DNA from: Arthrobacter_E sp041360795 | Lineage (GTDB): Bacteria > Actinomycetota > Actinomycetes > Actinomycetales > Micrococcaceae | Length of the DNA: 64,000 bases | Assembly (NCBI RefSeq): GCF_041360795.1 | Contig: NZ_JBFUPW010000002.1 | Coordinates: forward strand, 496,001-560,000 | Reading direction: 5' to 3' | Shown: piece after piece, positions 36,146-44,962 of the stretch | Position numbering within the stretch: the stretch's first letter is position 1 | How the letters are laid out: each line of letters starts with the position of its first letter | Notes under the pieces: generated by a model | The model's input: only the letters and a program-made list of their open reading frames with translations | Databases searched by the model: none | What the model was told of the DNA's origin: nothing | Translations under genes and position numbers: made by a program

Positions 36146-37495
36146 ATGAAGATCTCCGTCATTGGCTGCGGGTACCTGGGAGCCGTTCATGCCGCCACGC
36201 TGGCCTCGATGGGCCACCAGGTGGTGGGCATCGACACCGACGAGGCGAAGGTCCGTCAGCTCTCCCGGGGTCAGTCCCCCTTCTACGAACCCGGCCTGGA
36301 CGAGCTGCTGCTTCACGGGACGGCGAGCGGTTCGCTGTCCTTCTCCTCGGATTTCGCCGCCGTGGCCGATTGTGAGGTGCATTTCCTGTGCGTCGGGACG
36401 CCCCAGTCCAAGACTGGTGAGGGTGCTGACCTGGGCTATCTGCTGTCCGCCACGCGCGAAGTGGTCGCCCACGCACCCGCAGGAGCCGTGCTGGCCGGGA
36501 AGTCCACCGTCCCGGTCGGGACGGTGGACATGCTGGGTGAGCTCGTCGCTCAGAGTGATGATCTGGTCCTGGCCTGGAATCCGGAGTTCCTCCGGCAGGG
36601 CACCGCGGTCAAGGACTCCCTGGTCCCGGACCGTCTCGTCTACGGTGTCGCGGGACGCAGCGGCGATGCCGCCGTGCGGGCGCTCGACGAGGTCTACGCC
36701 CCGCTGCTTTCGGCCGGCGTGCCGCGTCTCGTGTGCAGTTACGCGACGGCGGAGCTGATCAAGTCGGCGTCCAACGCCTACCTCGCCACGAAGCTCTCCT
36801 TCATCAACGCGATCGCCGAGCTATGTGACGCCGCGGGCGCCGACGTCGTCGAACTCGCCTCGGCCATGGGGCTGGATCCCCGGATCGGCGCGCGGTACCT
36901 GCACGCCGGGCTGGGCTTCGGCGGTGGATGCCTGCCTAAGGACATCCGCAGTCTGCGGACGCAGGCGAGGAGCCTCGGTGTCTCCAGCCTTGAGGACTGG
37001 ATGGGCACGGTGGATGGAATCAACCAGGCACAGCGTCTGCGCAGCGTCGACGCGGCGGCAGACCTCCTCGGCGGTTCCGTGGCGGGCCGGCAGATCACGG
37101 TCCTGGGCGCGTCCTTCAAACCGGACACGGACGACATCCGGGACTCCCCCGCCATGGATGTTTCGGTACGGCTGGCCGAAGCGGGCGCCCACGTCACGGT
37201 GACCGACCCGCGAGCGATCAACAACGCCTGGCTGCGGTTCCCCCAGCTGCGCTTCGAGCTCCGCCCGATGGCCGCGCTCGAGGGGGCCGAACTGGTGGTG
37301 CTCGCCACCGAATGGGAGGAGTACCGGTCCCTCGACCCGGTCCGCACGGCCGCAGTGGTGCGTCGCCGACTCCTCCTGGACACCCGCAATGCTCTCGACG
37401 CGGCTCAGTGGTCGGCGGCCGGCTGGACAGTTCACGGCCTCGGCGTGCGTCCGCGGCTGGCCGGCGCTGGCGCCGTCAGCCCCGCCCTGTCCTGA
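36146..37495 (+). CDS. ugd: UDP-glucose 6-dehydrogenase
   Basis: A 449-residue enzyme that oxidises UDP-glucose twice to UDP-glucuronate. The N-terminal NAD domain begins MKISVIGCGYLGAVHAATLA; SPFYEPGLDELL and GTAVKDSLVPDRLVYG follow. The catalytic cysteine is in GFGGGCLPKDIR, and the C-terminal domain has LGASFKPDTDDIRDSPAMDV. Together with the upstream MgtA-like enzyme it suggests synthesis of a glucuronate-containing, mannosylated envelope glycolipid or polymer. RBS GAGGAGCCGG precedes the ATG. Confidence 0.92.
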   Translation: MKISVIGCGYLGAVHAATLASMGHQVVGIDTDEAKVRQLSRGQSPFYEPGLDELLLHGTASGSLSFSSDFAAVADCEVHFLCVGTPQSKTGEGADLGYLLSATREVVAHAPAGAVLAGKSTVPVGTVDMLGELVAQSDDLVLAWNPEFLRQGTAVKDSLVPDRLVYGVAGRSGDAAVRALDEVYAPLLSAGVPRLVCSYATAELIKSASNAYLATKLSFINAIAELCDAAGADVVELASAMGLDPRIGARYLHAGLGFGGGCLPKDIRSLRTQARSLGVSSLEDWMGTVDGINQAQRLRSVDAAADLLGGSVAGRQITVLGASFKPDTDDIRDSPAMDVSVRLAEAGAHVTVTDPRAINNAWLRFPQLRFELRPMAALEGAELVVLATEWEEYRSLDPVRTAAVVRRRLLLDTRNALDAAQWSAAGWTVHGLGVRPRLAGAGAVSPALS

Positions 37496-37512
37496 GAGCG
37501 CGACGCCGGGTC

Positions 37513-37607
37513 GGGCTTCTCCGGCGGGCCGGGTCGAGCGCTGGTGGCCCGGGTGGGTCTGGCGTCGGCGAACGGAAGGGGCTTCTCCAAGCCGGCGGGC
37601 CGGGTCG
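37513..37607 (+). repeat. Two imperfect direct repeats downstream of ugd
   Basis: GGGCTTCTCC followed by GGCGGGCCGGGTCGA occurs at 37513-37536 and again, with a small insertion, at 37579-37607. The stretch between ugd and cspA is otherwise low-complexity GC-rich sequence with no gene. Confidence 0.5.
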
Positions 37608-37682
37608 ATCCGGCGCGGTCTGCCTCCGCCGGTCTCGTCCGATGTGGCCTCGCCGGCCCGCTGCGGACGACCGCAGGCACGC

Positions 37683-37716
37683 GAAAGGGCCGGTCGCTTC
37701 TGCGACCGGCCCTTTC
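37683..37716. terminator. Terminator between ugd and cspA
   Basis: A perfect 15-bp stem (37683-37697 and 37702-37716) with a TTCT loop lies 52 bases downstream of the cspA stop. The flanking genes converge, so it may serve both. Confidence 0.8.
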
Positions 37717-37767
37717 AAAGTTCTAGGAGTGCCCTGCCCTGATCGGCATCGGGCTCTTCAGCGAACC

Positions 37768-37971
37768 TCAGATAGCGGTGATGTTCACGGCCTGGGGACC
37801 CTTGGGGCCCTGCTCGATGTCGAACGACACGCGCTGGTTCTCCTCGAGAGAACGGTAGCCGTTGCTGTTGATTGCGGAGTAGTGCGCGAACACATCCTGG
37901 GAACCATCCTCAGGTGCAATGAAGCCGAAGCCCTTTTCCGCGTTGAACCACTTGACGCTGCCTGTTGCCAT
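37768..37971 (-). CDS. cspA: Cold shock protein, CspA family
   Basis: A 67-residue single-stranded nucleic-acid-binding protein with one cold-shock domain. It begins ATGSVKWFNAEKGFGFIAPE (RNP1 KGFGFI) and continues with DVFAHYSAI (RNP2) and VSFDIEQGPKGPQAVNITAI. The length is standard. A long upstream gap (about 460 bases) would accommodate the extended 5' leader that is usual for csp genes. Confidence 0.97.
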   Translation of the reverse strand: MATGSVKWFNAEKGFGFIAPEDGSQDVFAHYSAINSNGYRSLEENQRVSFDIEQGPKGPQAVNITAI

Positions 37972-38433
37972 GTCTTTCTAACTTTCCTTACTGAAGGTTT
38001 ACGGATCCCCGGTATATGAGACCCGGCGAGTGGATGCTTCAACCATGCTTCAGAAAGATGGGCGAGGACGCCACGGTACTACCTGAACTGCTGAGTGCCA
38101 AACACTTCGACCACACCAGTTTACAGGTAGTGACTCGGATTTCCATAGGCTTTTGTGAAAATCTTCGTGACCCGCAAACGTCCAACGATTCTTCGGCGAG
38201 TCGCCGCAAAACCGCGACATTTGGCGACGTAGGACGGCGAAGGATGAAGACTTCCGCACGAACACCCGTCGGTCCCCGACTGGATCCGGCCCGACCCAGT
38301 CTCAGAAAGAGGTGGTTCGGACCGCAAAACTTGAGACCTCAAGCATTGAAGTGTCAATCAAAGGCGAATTGTGACCTCGAGAGAGAATTTCTGTCATAAT
38401 CCGTCATCGCTTGTGCCCGGCGTGCCTCTGCGT
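37972..38433. other. 462-base intergenic region between cspA and cutC
   Basis: This is one of the less GC-rich stretches of the window. On the minus strand it contains TTGACA (about 38353-38358) and other promoter-like hexamers that could serve cspA through a long leader. I found no convincing gene, palindrome or RNA; short open frames here lack ribosome sites and family features. Confidence 0.4.
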
Positions 38434-39177
38434 TCAGCCGTCGATGGCCTGGCGGGCCGCCCGGACCACCTCGGCATCGGTCACGAGGTAGGCGGTCGGG
38501 TCCGTGCCGTCCGCGGCTCCCAGGGAGACGGCCTCACCCCGGGCGGTCGAGATCACTTTCTTCGCGGACAGGTGGACGGCGTCCAGCCCTGCGGCCCGCA
38601 CCGCCGGAATGTCCTCCAAGGACAAGCCTCCGCCGGCCATGATCTGGATCCGGCCCTGCGCATGGCGGCGCATCCCCTCGAGCTGCTGCAATCCCGCAGC
38701 GACCGTCGGCCGCTGACCGGAGGACAGCACCCGAGTGAAGCCCAGGCCGATCGCGGTGTCCAGGGCGGTCTCGGCGTCGCGCACCTGGTCGATCGCCCGA
38801 TGGAGGGTCAGCTCCGCGTCGTCGCGCACGCCGCGAGCAGCCGCGGACAATCGGAGCAGCGCCTCATGGTCGATCTCGCCGTCGGCCGTGAGAGCTCCGA
38901 CCACCACACCAGCGGCGCCCTGGCTCATCAAGGTGCGGATCTCCCGTTCCATGAGATCCAGCTCTTCTGCGGAATAGAGGAAATCGCCGGGACGGCAGCG
39001 GATGAGCGGGTGAACCTCGACCGCTCCCCCGGCCGCCTCCATGCCGGCTTCCATGAGCCCCTGTGACGGTGTCAGCCCTCCGAGCTCCAGAGCCGTGGTC
39101 AGCTCGACCCGGTGCGCCCCCTCCTGGGCGGCGATCGCCACTCCGCTGGACGAGGTGACGGCGATCTCAAGCAACAT
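38434..39177 (-). CDS. cutC: CutC family protein
   Basis: A 247-residue TIM-barrel protein of the CutC family, historically tied to copper homeostasis, though its reaction is uncertain. It begins LLEIAVTSSSGVAIAAQEGA with the family block HRVELTTALELGGLTPS, then EVHPLIRCRPGDFLYS, VVVGALTADGEID and RVLSSGQRPTVAAGL. I chose the ATG at 39177 with AGGGGAA upstream; the open frame continues far upstream only as a GC-rich shadow. Four 16-bp tandem repeats lie directly before its ribosome site. Confidence 0.88.
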   Translation of the reverse strand: MLLEIAVTSSSGVAIAAQEGAHRVELTTALELGGLTPSQGLMEAGMEAAGGAVEVHPLIRCRPGDFLYSAEELDLMEREIRTLMSQGAAGVVVGALTADGEIDHEALLRLSAAARGVRDDAELTLHRAIDQVRDAETALDTAIGLGFTRVLSSGQRPTVAAGLQQLEGMRRHAQGRIQIMAGGGLSLEDIPAVRAAGLDAVHLSAKKVISTARGEAVSLGAADGTDPTAYLVTDAEVVRAARQAIDG

Positions 39178-39188
39178 GCGGTTCCCCT

Positions 39189-39252
39189 GCGTTTCCTGTG
39201 CTCGGTGTTTCCTGTGTTCGGTGTTTCTGGTGTTCGGTGTTTCCTGCGTTCC
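39189..39252 (-). repeat. Four 16-bp tandem repeats in the cutC leader
   Basis: Four head-to-tail units of 16 bases (39189-39204, 39205-39220, 39221-39236, 39237-39252) follow GTGTTTCCTGTGTTCG with a few changes in each. On the coding strand three of the units contain AGGAAAC and one contains CAGAAAC. The array ends 12 bases before the cutC start. Confidence 0.9.
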
Positions 39253-39353
39253 GTGCCCGACGGACCGTCTGATCTGAACCCCTGAAGCGAAGTCATGCCC
39301 CGGCGTCGCGCAGATCAGAACCTGTACGACGCCGGGACATGATGTCCTGCTGA

Positions 39354-41429
39354 TTACTCGCCGGCGCCTACCGCGGCGGGTTCTTCCTCCTCCTCGATGC
39401 CGCCTGCGAACTGCGACATGTAGAGGCGGTAGTACGCGCCCTCGCTGGCGAGGAGCTGTGCATGGTTGCCCTGCTCCACGATGCGACCGTCCTCCATCAC
39501 GAGGATGGTGTCGGCGTCCCGGATGGTCGACAGACGGTGGGCGATCACGAAGCTGGTCCGGTCGGTCCGCAGCGCGGCCATGGCCTTCTGCAGCAACAGC
39601 TCGGTCCGGGTGTCGACGGAGCTCGTGGCCTCGTCCAGGATGAGCAGCGACGGGTCGGACACGAAGGCCCGGGCGATCGTGATGAGCTGCTTCTCGCCCG
39701 CGGAGACGTTGTTGCCTTCCTCGTCGATCACCGTCTCGTAGCCGTCCGGGAGTGCCCTGACGAAGCGGTCCACGAACGTGGCCTTCGCCGCCGCCATGAT
39801 CTGGTCTTCGGTGGCGTCGAGGTTGCCGTAGCGGATGTTCTCGTAGATGGTGCCGCCGAAGAGCCACGCATCCTGGAGGACCATGCCGATCTTGGAACGG
39901 AGTTCCGCCCGGCTGAGGTGCGTGATGTCCACCCCGTCCAACGTGATCCGTCCGGAGTTCAGCTCGTAGAACCGCATGACCAGGTTCACCAGGGTGGTCT
40001 TGCCCGCACCGGTCGGCCCCACGATGGCCACGGTGTGGCCGGGCTCGGCAGTGAAGGAGAGGTCCTCGATGAGCGGCTTGTCCGGCGTGTAGCTGAAGCT
40101 CACGTTCTGGAACTCGACGTGCCCGTCGGTCTTGGCCGGGAGGTGCTCCGTGGCGGTCTCCTCGTCCTGCTCGTCGGCGTCGAGGAACTCGAACACGCGC
40201 TCAGCGGACGCCACACCGGACTGGAGCATGTTCGCCATGCCGGCGATCTGGCCCAGCGGCTGGCTGAACTCGCGGGAGTACTGGATGAACGCGGTGGCAT
40301 CGCCCAGCGACATCTGGCCAGCGGCGACCCGGAGGCCTCCGACGACGGCGATGCCCACATAGCTCAGGTAGGAGATGAACTGCATGACCGGGAAGATCAT
40401 GCCGGACACGAACTGCGCGCCGAACGCGGCCTTGTTCAGGGACTCGTTCTTCTCGTCGAAGCGTTCCAGCATGTCCTGCTCGCGACCGAAGATCCGGACG
40501 AGGTCGTGACCGGAGAAGGACTCCTCGATCTGGCCGTTCAGATCGCCCGTGTTCTTCCACTGGGCCGCGAACAGCTTCTGGCTGCGGCTGCCGATCACAC
40601 CGGCCGCGATGCCGGACAGCGGCAGCGCGATCAGGGCGATCAGCGCGAGCTGCCACGACACCACGAACATCATGACCGCGATGCCGAGCACCGTCAGCAC
40701 GGAGGACACCAGCTGGGAGAAAGCCTGCTGGAGGCCTTGCTGGACGTTGTCGACGTCGTTCGTCACGCGGGAGAGGATGTCGCCGCGCTGACGGGTGTCG
40801 AAGTAGTTCAGCGGTAGGCGGTTGAGCTTCGCCTCCGTGTCGTCACGCAGGCGGCGGACCACCTTCATGACGATGCGGTTCAGGATGTAACCCTGAGCCC
40901 AGAGGAACAGATTCGCCGCGAAGTACATGAGCAGCACCGAGGCGATGAGGAAGCTCAGCTGCTGGAAGTCGATGCCCTGGCCCGGAACCAGATCCATCTT
41001 GGACACCATGTCCGCAAAGTTGTTCTGTCCCGACGCCCGCAGCCCCTGGACCACCTGGTCCTTGGTCACGTCCGCCGGAAGCGGCTTGCCGATCACGCCC
41101 GCGAAGATGACGTCCATCGCCTTGCCGAGCACCTTCGGCGCGATCACGTTGAGGACGACCGAAATGACCACCAGGACCACCACGAACCAGACGCCCGCGG
41201 CCTCCGGCTTCAGGAGACCGAAGAGGCGCTTGGCGCTGGGCCAGAAGTTCTTGGCCTTCTTGGCCGGCACATCGCCGAACATGCCGCCGTCGGCCTCGGT
41301 GGGCTGGTACTCCTGCTCCTCGACGCCGTCGTCGTCGGGCGTGACGGAGGGAGCGGCCGCGGTGTCTTCAGTCACGGCTCCGCCCTTGCCGCGCTTGCCG
41401 CGACCTGCGAACTTGCTGTCGCCGCTCAT
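39354..41429 (-). CDS. ABC exporter half-transporter, canonical ATPase site subunit
   Basis: A 691-residue type IV (ABCB-like) exporter subunit. A polar N-terminal extension (about 65 residues) precedes six predicted membrane helices and one nucleotide-binding domain. Walker A starts at G471 (GPTGAGKTT) and Walker B ends in LLILDEATSS with catalytic E600; the H-loop is VIAHRLSTI. The signature deviates: VSAGEKQL instead of LSGGQ. Its start overlaps the stop of the upstream partner by 4 bases, so the two form a heterodimer of the TmrAB/BmrCD/LmrCD type, probably exporting drugs, lipids or peptides. Confidence 0.88.
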   Translation of the reverse strand: MSGDSKFAGRGKRGKGGAVTEDTAAAPSVTPDDDGVEEQEYQPTEADGGMFGDVPAKKAKNFWPSAKRLFGLLKPEAAGVWFVVVLVVISVVLNVIAPKVLGKAMDVIFAGVIGKPLPADVTKDQVVQGLRASGQNNFADMVSKMDLVPGQGIDFQQLSFLIASVLLMYFAANLFLWAQGYILNRIVMKVVRRLRDDTEAKLNRLPLNYFDTRQRGDILSRVTNDVDNVQQGLQQAFSQLVSSVLTVLGIAVMMFVVSWQLALIALIALPLSGIAAGVIGSRSQKLFAAQWKNTGDLNGQIEESFSGHDLVRIFGREQDMLERFDEKNESLNKAAFGAQFVSGMIFPVMQFISYLSYVGIAVVGGLRVAAGQMSLGDATAFIQYSREFSQPLGQIAGMANMLQSGVASAERVFEFLDADEQDEETATEHLPAKTDGHVEFQNVSFSYTPDKPLIEDLSFTAEPGHTVAIVGPTGAGKTTLVNLVMRFYELNSGRITLDGVDITHLSRAELRSKIGMVLQDAWLFGGTIYENIRYGNLDATEDQIMAAAKATFVDRFVRALPDGYETVIDEEGNNVSAGEKQLITIARAFVSDPSLLILDEATSSVDTRTELLLQKAMAALRTDRTSFVIAHRLSTIRDADTILVMEDGRIVEQGNHAQLLASEGAYYRLYMSQFAGGIEEEEEPAAVGAGE

Positions 41430-43159
41430 GCTGCCTCCTCGGCACTCAGCTGGGACTCAACGATTTCCTGGTAGGTGGGACTCGTGGACAGGAGCTCCTG
41501 GTGGGTCCCGCGGTCCACGATCCGGCCGTTGTCGAGGACGAGGATCTGGTCCGCCTCGGTAATGGTGGAGACACGCTGCGCCACGATGATCACCGTGGCA
41601 TCCGACGTCTGCTTCTTGAGCGCGGCGCGGAGCTTGGCGTCGGTGGTCACGTCCAGAGCCGAGAACGAATCGTCGAACACGTAGACCTTGGGCCGGCTCA
41701 CGAGGGCCCGCGCGATGCACAGGCGCTGGCGCTGACCACCCGAGACGTTGGTGCCCCCCTGCGAGATCCGGGAGTCGAGGCCTTTGCTCTTGGCCTGGAC
41801 GAAGTCCTCGCCCTGCGCCACACGGAGCGCCGCCCAGAGGTCCTCGTCGTCGGCTTCGGTACGGCCGAACCGCAGATTGTCGCCGATGGTGCCGGAGAAC
41901 AGGTACGGCTTCTGTGGCACCATGCTCACTCGGCGGGTGATGTCCTGACGGGCCAGCTCCGGAACGGGCACCCCGTCCAGGACCACTTCGCCCGACTCGG
42001 CGTCGTAGAGGCGGGACAGCAAGGAGACCAGCGTCGTCTTGCCGGAGCCGGTGGAACCGATGATCGCCAGTGTCTGGCCGGGCTCCGCCGTGAACGAGAT
42101 GTTGCTGAGGACCGGCTCCTCAGCGCCGGGGTACGCGAAGGTCACGTCGCGGAATTCGACGCGGCCGGCCAGCTCGGCCGGCTGCTTCGGGTCGCTCGGC
42201 TCCTTCATGGACGGTTCGACGTCGAGCACCTCACCGATGCGGTCGGCACAGACCGAAGCGCGCGGGATCATCATGGCCATGAAGGTGCCCATCATGACGG
42301 CCATGAGGATCTGCAGAAGGTAGGACAGGAACGCGGTGAGCGAGCCGACCTGCATGCTGCCCTGGTCCACTCGCTGTCCGCCGAACCACAGCACCGCGGC
42401 CGTGGACAGGTGAAGGATCATGCCGATGGCCGGGAACATCAGCACGAAGAGGGAGCCGATCTTCAGCGAGACGTTGGTCAGGTCCTGGTTGGCGACGCCG
42501 AACCGGTCCTTCTCGAAGGGTTCGCGCACGAAGGCCCGCACCACGCGGATGCCGATGATCTGCTCGCGCAGCACGCCGTTGATGCGGTCGATCTTGCCCT
42601 GCATGCCGCGGAAGAGCGGCATGAGACGGACGACCAGGTAACCGACCACGGCCACCAGGATCGGCACGGAGACCCACACGAGCCAGGACAGGCTGATGTC
42701 CTCCTTCAGGGCCATGATGATGCCACCGACGCACATGATCGGGGTGGACACCATGAAGTTCAGGCCCATCAGGACGACCATCTGGATCTGCTGGACATCG
42801 TTGGTCCCGCGCGTGATCAGGGTGGGGGCGCCGAACTTGTTGACGTCCTTGGCCGAGAAGCTGGTCACCTTGCGGAAGATGCCGCGGCGCAGATCGCGTC
42901 CGATCGCCATGGAGGCTTTCGAACCGAAGTAGACGCCGAAGATGGCACAGATGACCTGGATGAAGGCCACCATCAGCATCACACTGCCGGTGCGCCAGAT
43001 GTAGTCGGTGTCGCCTTTGGAAACGCCCTCATCGATGATCTGGGCGTTCAGGCTGGGAAGGTAGAGGGCCGCGATGGTGGAGCCCAATTGGAAGAGGAGC
43101 ACGGCCAGGATCTGGCCGAGATAAGGCTTTGAGTAGCGCTTGATGAGCGTCAGGAGCAT
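41426..43159 (-). CDS. ABC exporter half-transporter, degenerate ATPase site subunit
   Basis: A 577-residue partner with six membrane helices and one nucleotide-binding domain. Walker A is GSTGSGKTT from G368 and the signature is canonical (VSGGQRQR). The catalytic glutamate after Walker B is replaced by aspartate (FDDSFSALD, D497), and the H-loop histidine is glutamine (VAQRVSTI, Q528). Combined with the partner's altered signature, one composite ATP site is canonical and the other degenerate, the hallmark of heterodimeric exporters. The ATG at 43159 follows a TAGGCT element by 7 bases, so a leaderless start is possible. No regulator is adjacent. Confidence 0.88.
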   Translation of the reverse strand: MLLTLIKRYSKPYLGQILAVLLFQLGSTIAALYLPSLNAQIIDEGVSKGDTDYIWRTGSVMLMVAFIQVICAIFGVYFGSKASMAIGRDLRRGIFRKVTSFSAKDVNKFGAPTLITRGTNDVQQIQMVVLMGLNFMVSTPIMCVGGIIMALKEDISLSWLVWVSVPILVAVVGYLVVRLMPLFRGMQGKIDRINGVLREQIIGIRVVRAFVREPFEKDRFGVANQDLTNVSLKIGSLFVLMFPAIGMILHLSTAAVLWFGGQRVDQGSMQVGSLTAFLSYLLQILMAVMMGTFMAMMIPRASVCADRIGEVLDVEPSMKEPSDPKQPAELAGRVEFRDVTFAYPGAEEPVLSNISFTAEPGQTLAIIGSTGSGKTTLVSLLSRLYDAESGEVVLDGVPVPELARQDITRRVSMVPQKPYLFSGTIGDNLRFGRTEADDEDLWAALRVAQGEDFVQAKSKGLDSRISQGGTNVSGGQRQRLCIARALVSRPKVYVFDDSFSALDVTTDAKLRAALKKQTSDATVIIVAQRVSTITEADQILVLDNGRIVDRGTHQELLSTSPTYQEIVESQLSAEEAA

Positions 43160-43591
43160 GGAATCCAGCCTAGTGAACAGGGTCTGACAAAAAAGGGGAA
43201 ATGCAGCGAGATCATCCTTCAGGAGGACGGTTTTCCGGGTCGGGACGGCAACAATCCGCCTGGAGGATACTCCTGCTCCGGCTGACGGGAGGGGCCGGAG
43301 CCACCGACCGGACCGGCAGAGAGGAATCGACGGAGCCCGAAGGCCTGTTGGTTGCGGGAGGCAACCGTATCATGAGAACTCACCCTGTGGACATGCCTTC
43401 AGGCTAAGCTCTCCGGCGCTTCCAGACCAGAGTTCCGAAGCGGTTCTTGCAGAAATGAGCGAGCTCCTCCGTCCAGGACTTAAACGCGGCAGCGCCCCGG
43501 TTTCCCGGGGCGCTGCTGGATGACGCGGACTTTCAGAGGATCGCGTCAGTCAGGTCCTGACGCCCGAATCCCGACGGCGCACGGAGGCCGC
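43160..43591. other. 432-base intergenic region upstream of the ABC exporter
   Basis: It holds the exporter promoter region at its left end and the speB terminator at its right end. A 6-bp hairpin (GGTTGC/GCAACC, 43350-43355 and 43361-43366) lies in the middle. I found no gene: short open frames here have no ribosome site or family features. Confidence 0.45.
43489..43516 (-). terminator. Terminator of the ureohydrolase gene
   Basis: GCAGCGCCCCGG (43489-43500) and CCGGGGCGCTGC (43505-43516) form a perfect 12-bp stem with a 4-base loop, about 75 bases downstream of the stop codon. Confidence 0.72.
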
Positions 43592-44644
43592 TCAGGCGTT
43601 GAAGCCGGCCGGACGGTGATCCGTCTGACCGAGGGCCTGCGCCGCGTAGCCGTTCGGGGCGCCGAAGCGGTCGCCTTCCATGGCGGAATCGGCCATGAGG
43701 GTGACGAGCTCGTAGGCCACGTGGCTGCCGGACACACCGGTGATCTCCGCATGGTCGTACGCCGGAGCGATCTCGACGACGTCGGCGCCCACGAGGTTCA
43801 TGCCGCGGAAGCCGCGGATGATCTCGAGGAGCTCGCGGCTCGTGATGCCGCCGGCCTCAGGGGTGCCGGTGCCCGGCGCGTGAGCCGGGTCCAGCACGTC
43901 GATGTCGATGGAGATGTACAGCGGGCGGCGGCCGATGCGGTCACGGACCTTCTCCACGGTCTCGAGCACACCCTGGTAGTACACGTCGGCGGAGGTGACG
44001 ATGCCGAAGCCGAAACGGTGGTCGTCGTCGAGGTCCTTCTTGCCGTAGAGCGGGCCGCGGGTGCCGATGTGGCTGATCGCCTCGGTGTCCAGGATGCCTT
44101 CCTCGACCGCGCGGCGGAACGGGGTGCCGTGGGTGTACTCGGCGCCGAAGTACGTGTCCCAGGTGTCCAGGTGAGCGTCGAAGTGCAGCATGGCGATCGG
44201 CTCACCGGCGCGCTCGGCAGCGGCACGCAGCAGCGGCAGGGCGATGGTGTGGTCGCCACCCAGGGTGACGAGCTTGCTGCCGTCGGCCGTCAGGTCCAGC
44301 GCGTTCTGCTGGATAGTCTCGATGGCCTCGTTGATGTTGAACGGGTTGACCGCCATGTCACCGGCGTCGGCCACCTGGACGTTCTCGAACGGGCTGACGT
44401 CCCAGGCAGGGTTGTACGGGCGGAGCAGGCGGCTGGCCTCACGAACGTGGTTGGCGCCGAAACGGGCTCCCGGACGGTAGGAGACACCCGTGTCGAAGGG
44501 GACGCCGACCACCGTGACGTCGGCCTTCTCCACCTGATCCAGGCGCGGGAGGCGGGCGAACGTCGCAGCCCCTGCGTAGCGCGGGATCCGGGAGGAGTCG
44601 ATGGGACCCAGATTGCCATTGGCTTCGATGCGGAGCTCTTCCAT
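43592..44644 (-). CDS. speB: Ureohydrolase, agmatinase or guanidinobutyrase type
   Basis: A 350-residue arginase-fold enzyme that releases urea from a guanidino compound. The binuclear manganese ligands are visible in LGGDHT, LHFDAHLDTWD and SIDIDVLDPAHAPGTGTPE. The extended N-terminus (IPRYAGAATFARLPRL) and the TWDTYFGAEYTHGTPFRRA block resemble agmatinases and 4-guanidinobutyrases, which cannot be told apart by eye. GAAGGA precedes the ATG. It is a single-gene unit; an HTH-cupin regulator lies about 3.7 kb away and could be related. Confidence 0.86.
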   Translation of the reverse strand: MEELRIEANGNLGPIDSSRIPRYAGAATFARLPRLDQVEKADVTVVGVPFDTGVSYRPGARFGANHVREASRLLRPYNPAWDVSPFENVQVADAGDMAVNPFNINEAIETIQQNALDLTADGSKLVTLGGDHTIALPLLRAAAERAGEPIAMLHFDAHLDTWDTYFGAEYTHGTPFRRAVEEGILDTEAISHIGTRGPLYGKKDLDDDHRFGFGIVTSADVYYQGVLETVEKVRDRIGRRPLYISIDIDVLDPAHAPGTGTPEAGGITSRELLEIIRGFRGMNLVGADVVEIAPAYDHAEITGVSGSHVAYELVTLMADSAMEGDRFGAPNGYAAQALGQTDHRPAGFNA

Positions 44645-44690
44645 ATCCGTCCTTCACTCTCCATTGAACGACCCCCGAGAGGGCGGGTCT

Positions 44691-44737
44691 GTGATCACCA
44701 TCATAAGGACATTGTTTTCTTTTATGCAACAGCTGTT
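44691..44737 (-). promoter_or_regulatory. Promoter with two palindromes upstream of speB
   Basis: On the minus strand TTGCAT (44724-44729) and TATGAT (44700-44705) are 18 bases apart. The palindrome AACAGCTGTT (44728-44737) overlaps the -35 and GTGATCAC (44691-44698) lies just past the -10. Both could bind a regulator. Confidence 0.5.
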
Positions 44738-44869
44738 TACATAGACCTCAGAGCCGGAGCGCTCCACGCGAGAGGCGCCGCCGTGCCCCGCCTCCCCAGG
44801 TGTCCACACTCGCCGAGGCCGGTCCGCCGTCGTCGCGCATCCTTCCGCACCGTGCCGTCAGGACAGGCG

Positions 44870-44919
44870 TAAAGGATTCATAAAGATCCCCGCCAAGGGC
44901 ACCGGGCCGGGCCTAGCGT
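44870..44919 (+). promoter_or_regulatory. 11-bp direct repeat and -10 element upstream of the APC transporter
   Basis: TAAAGGATTCA (44870-44880) is followed at once by TAAAGATCCCC (44881-44891), an 11-base spacing typical of OmpR/KdpE-type response-regulator sites. A TAGCGT -10-like hexamer follows at 44914-44919. The remainder of the 44645-44962 gap holds the speB promoter and no gene. Confidence 0.42.
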
Positions 44920-44962
44920 GAAAGCGTCCACAGCGAACGGTTCCACCATCACAGGAGATCTC

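Noticed and set aside
38050..38357. Small open frames upstream of cspA
   Set aside because: They lie in the leader and promoter region of cspA, lack ribosome sites and overlap each other in different frames.
39189..39252. CRISPR array
   Set aside because: The four 16-bp units are directly adjacent with no spacers, and no cas genes are nearby. It is a plain tandem repeat.
43201..43407. A 68-codon open frame upstream of the ABC exporter
   Set aside because: There is no ribosome site, no hydrophobic or structured pattern, and it overlaps the exporter promoter region.
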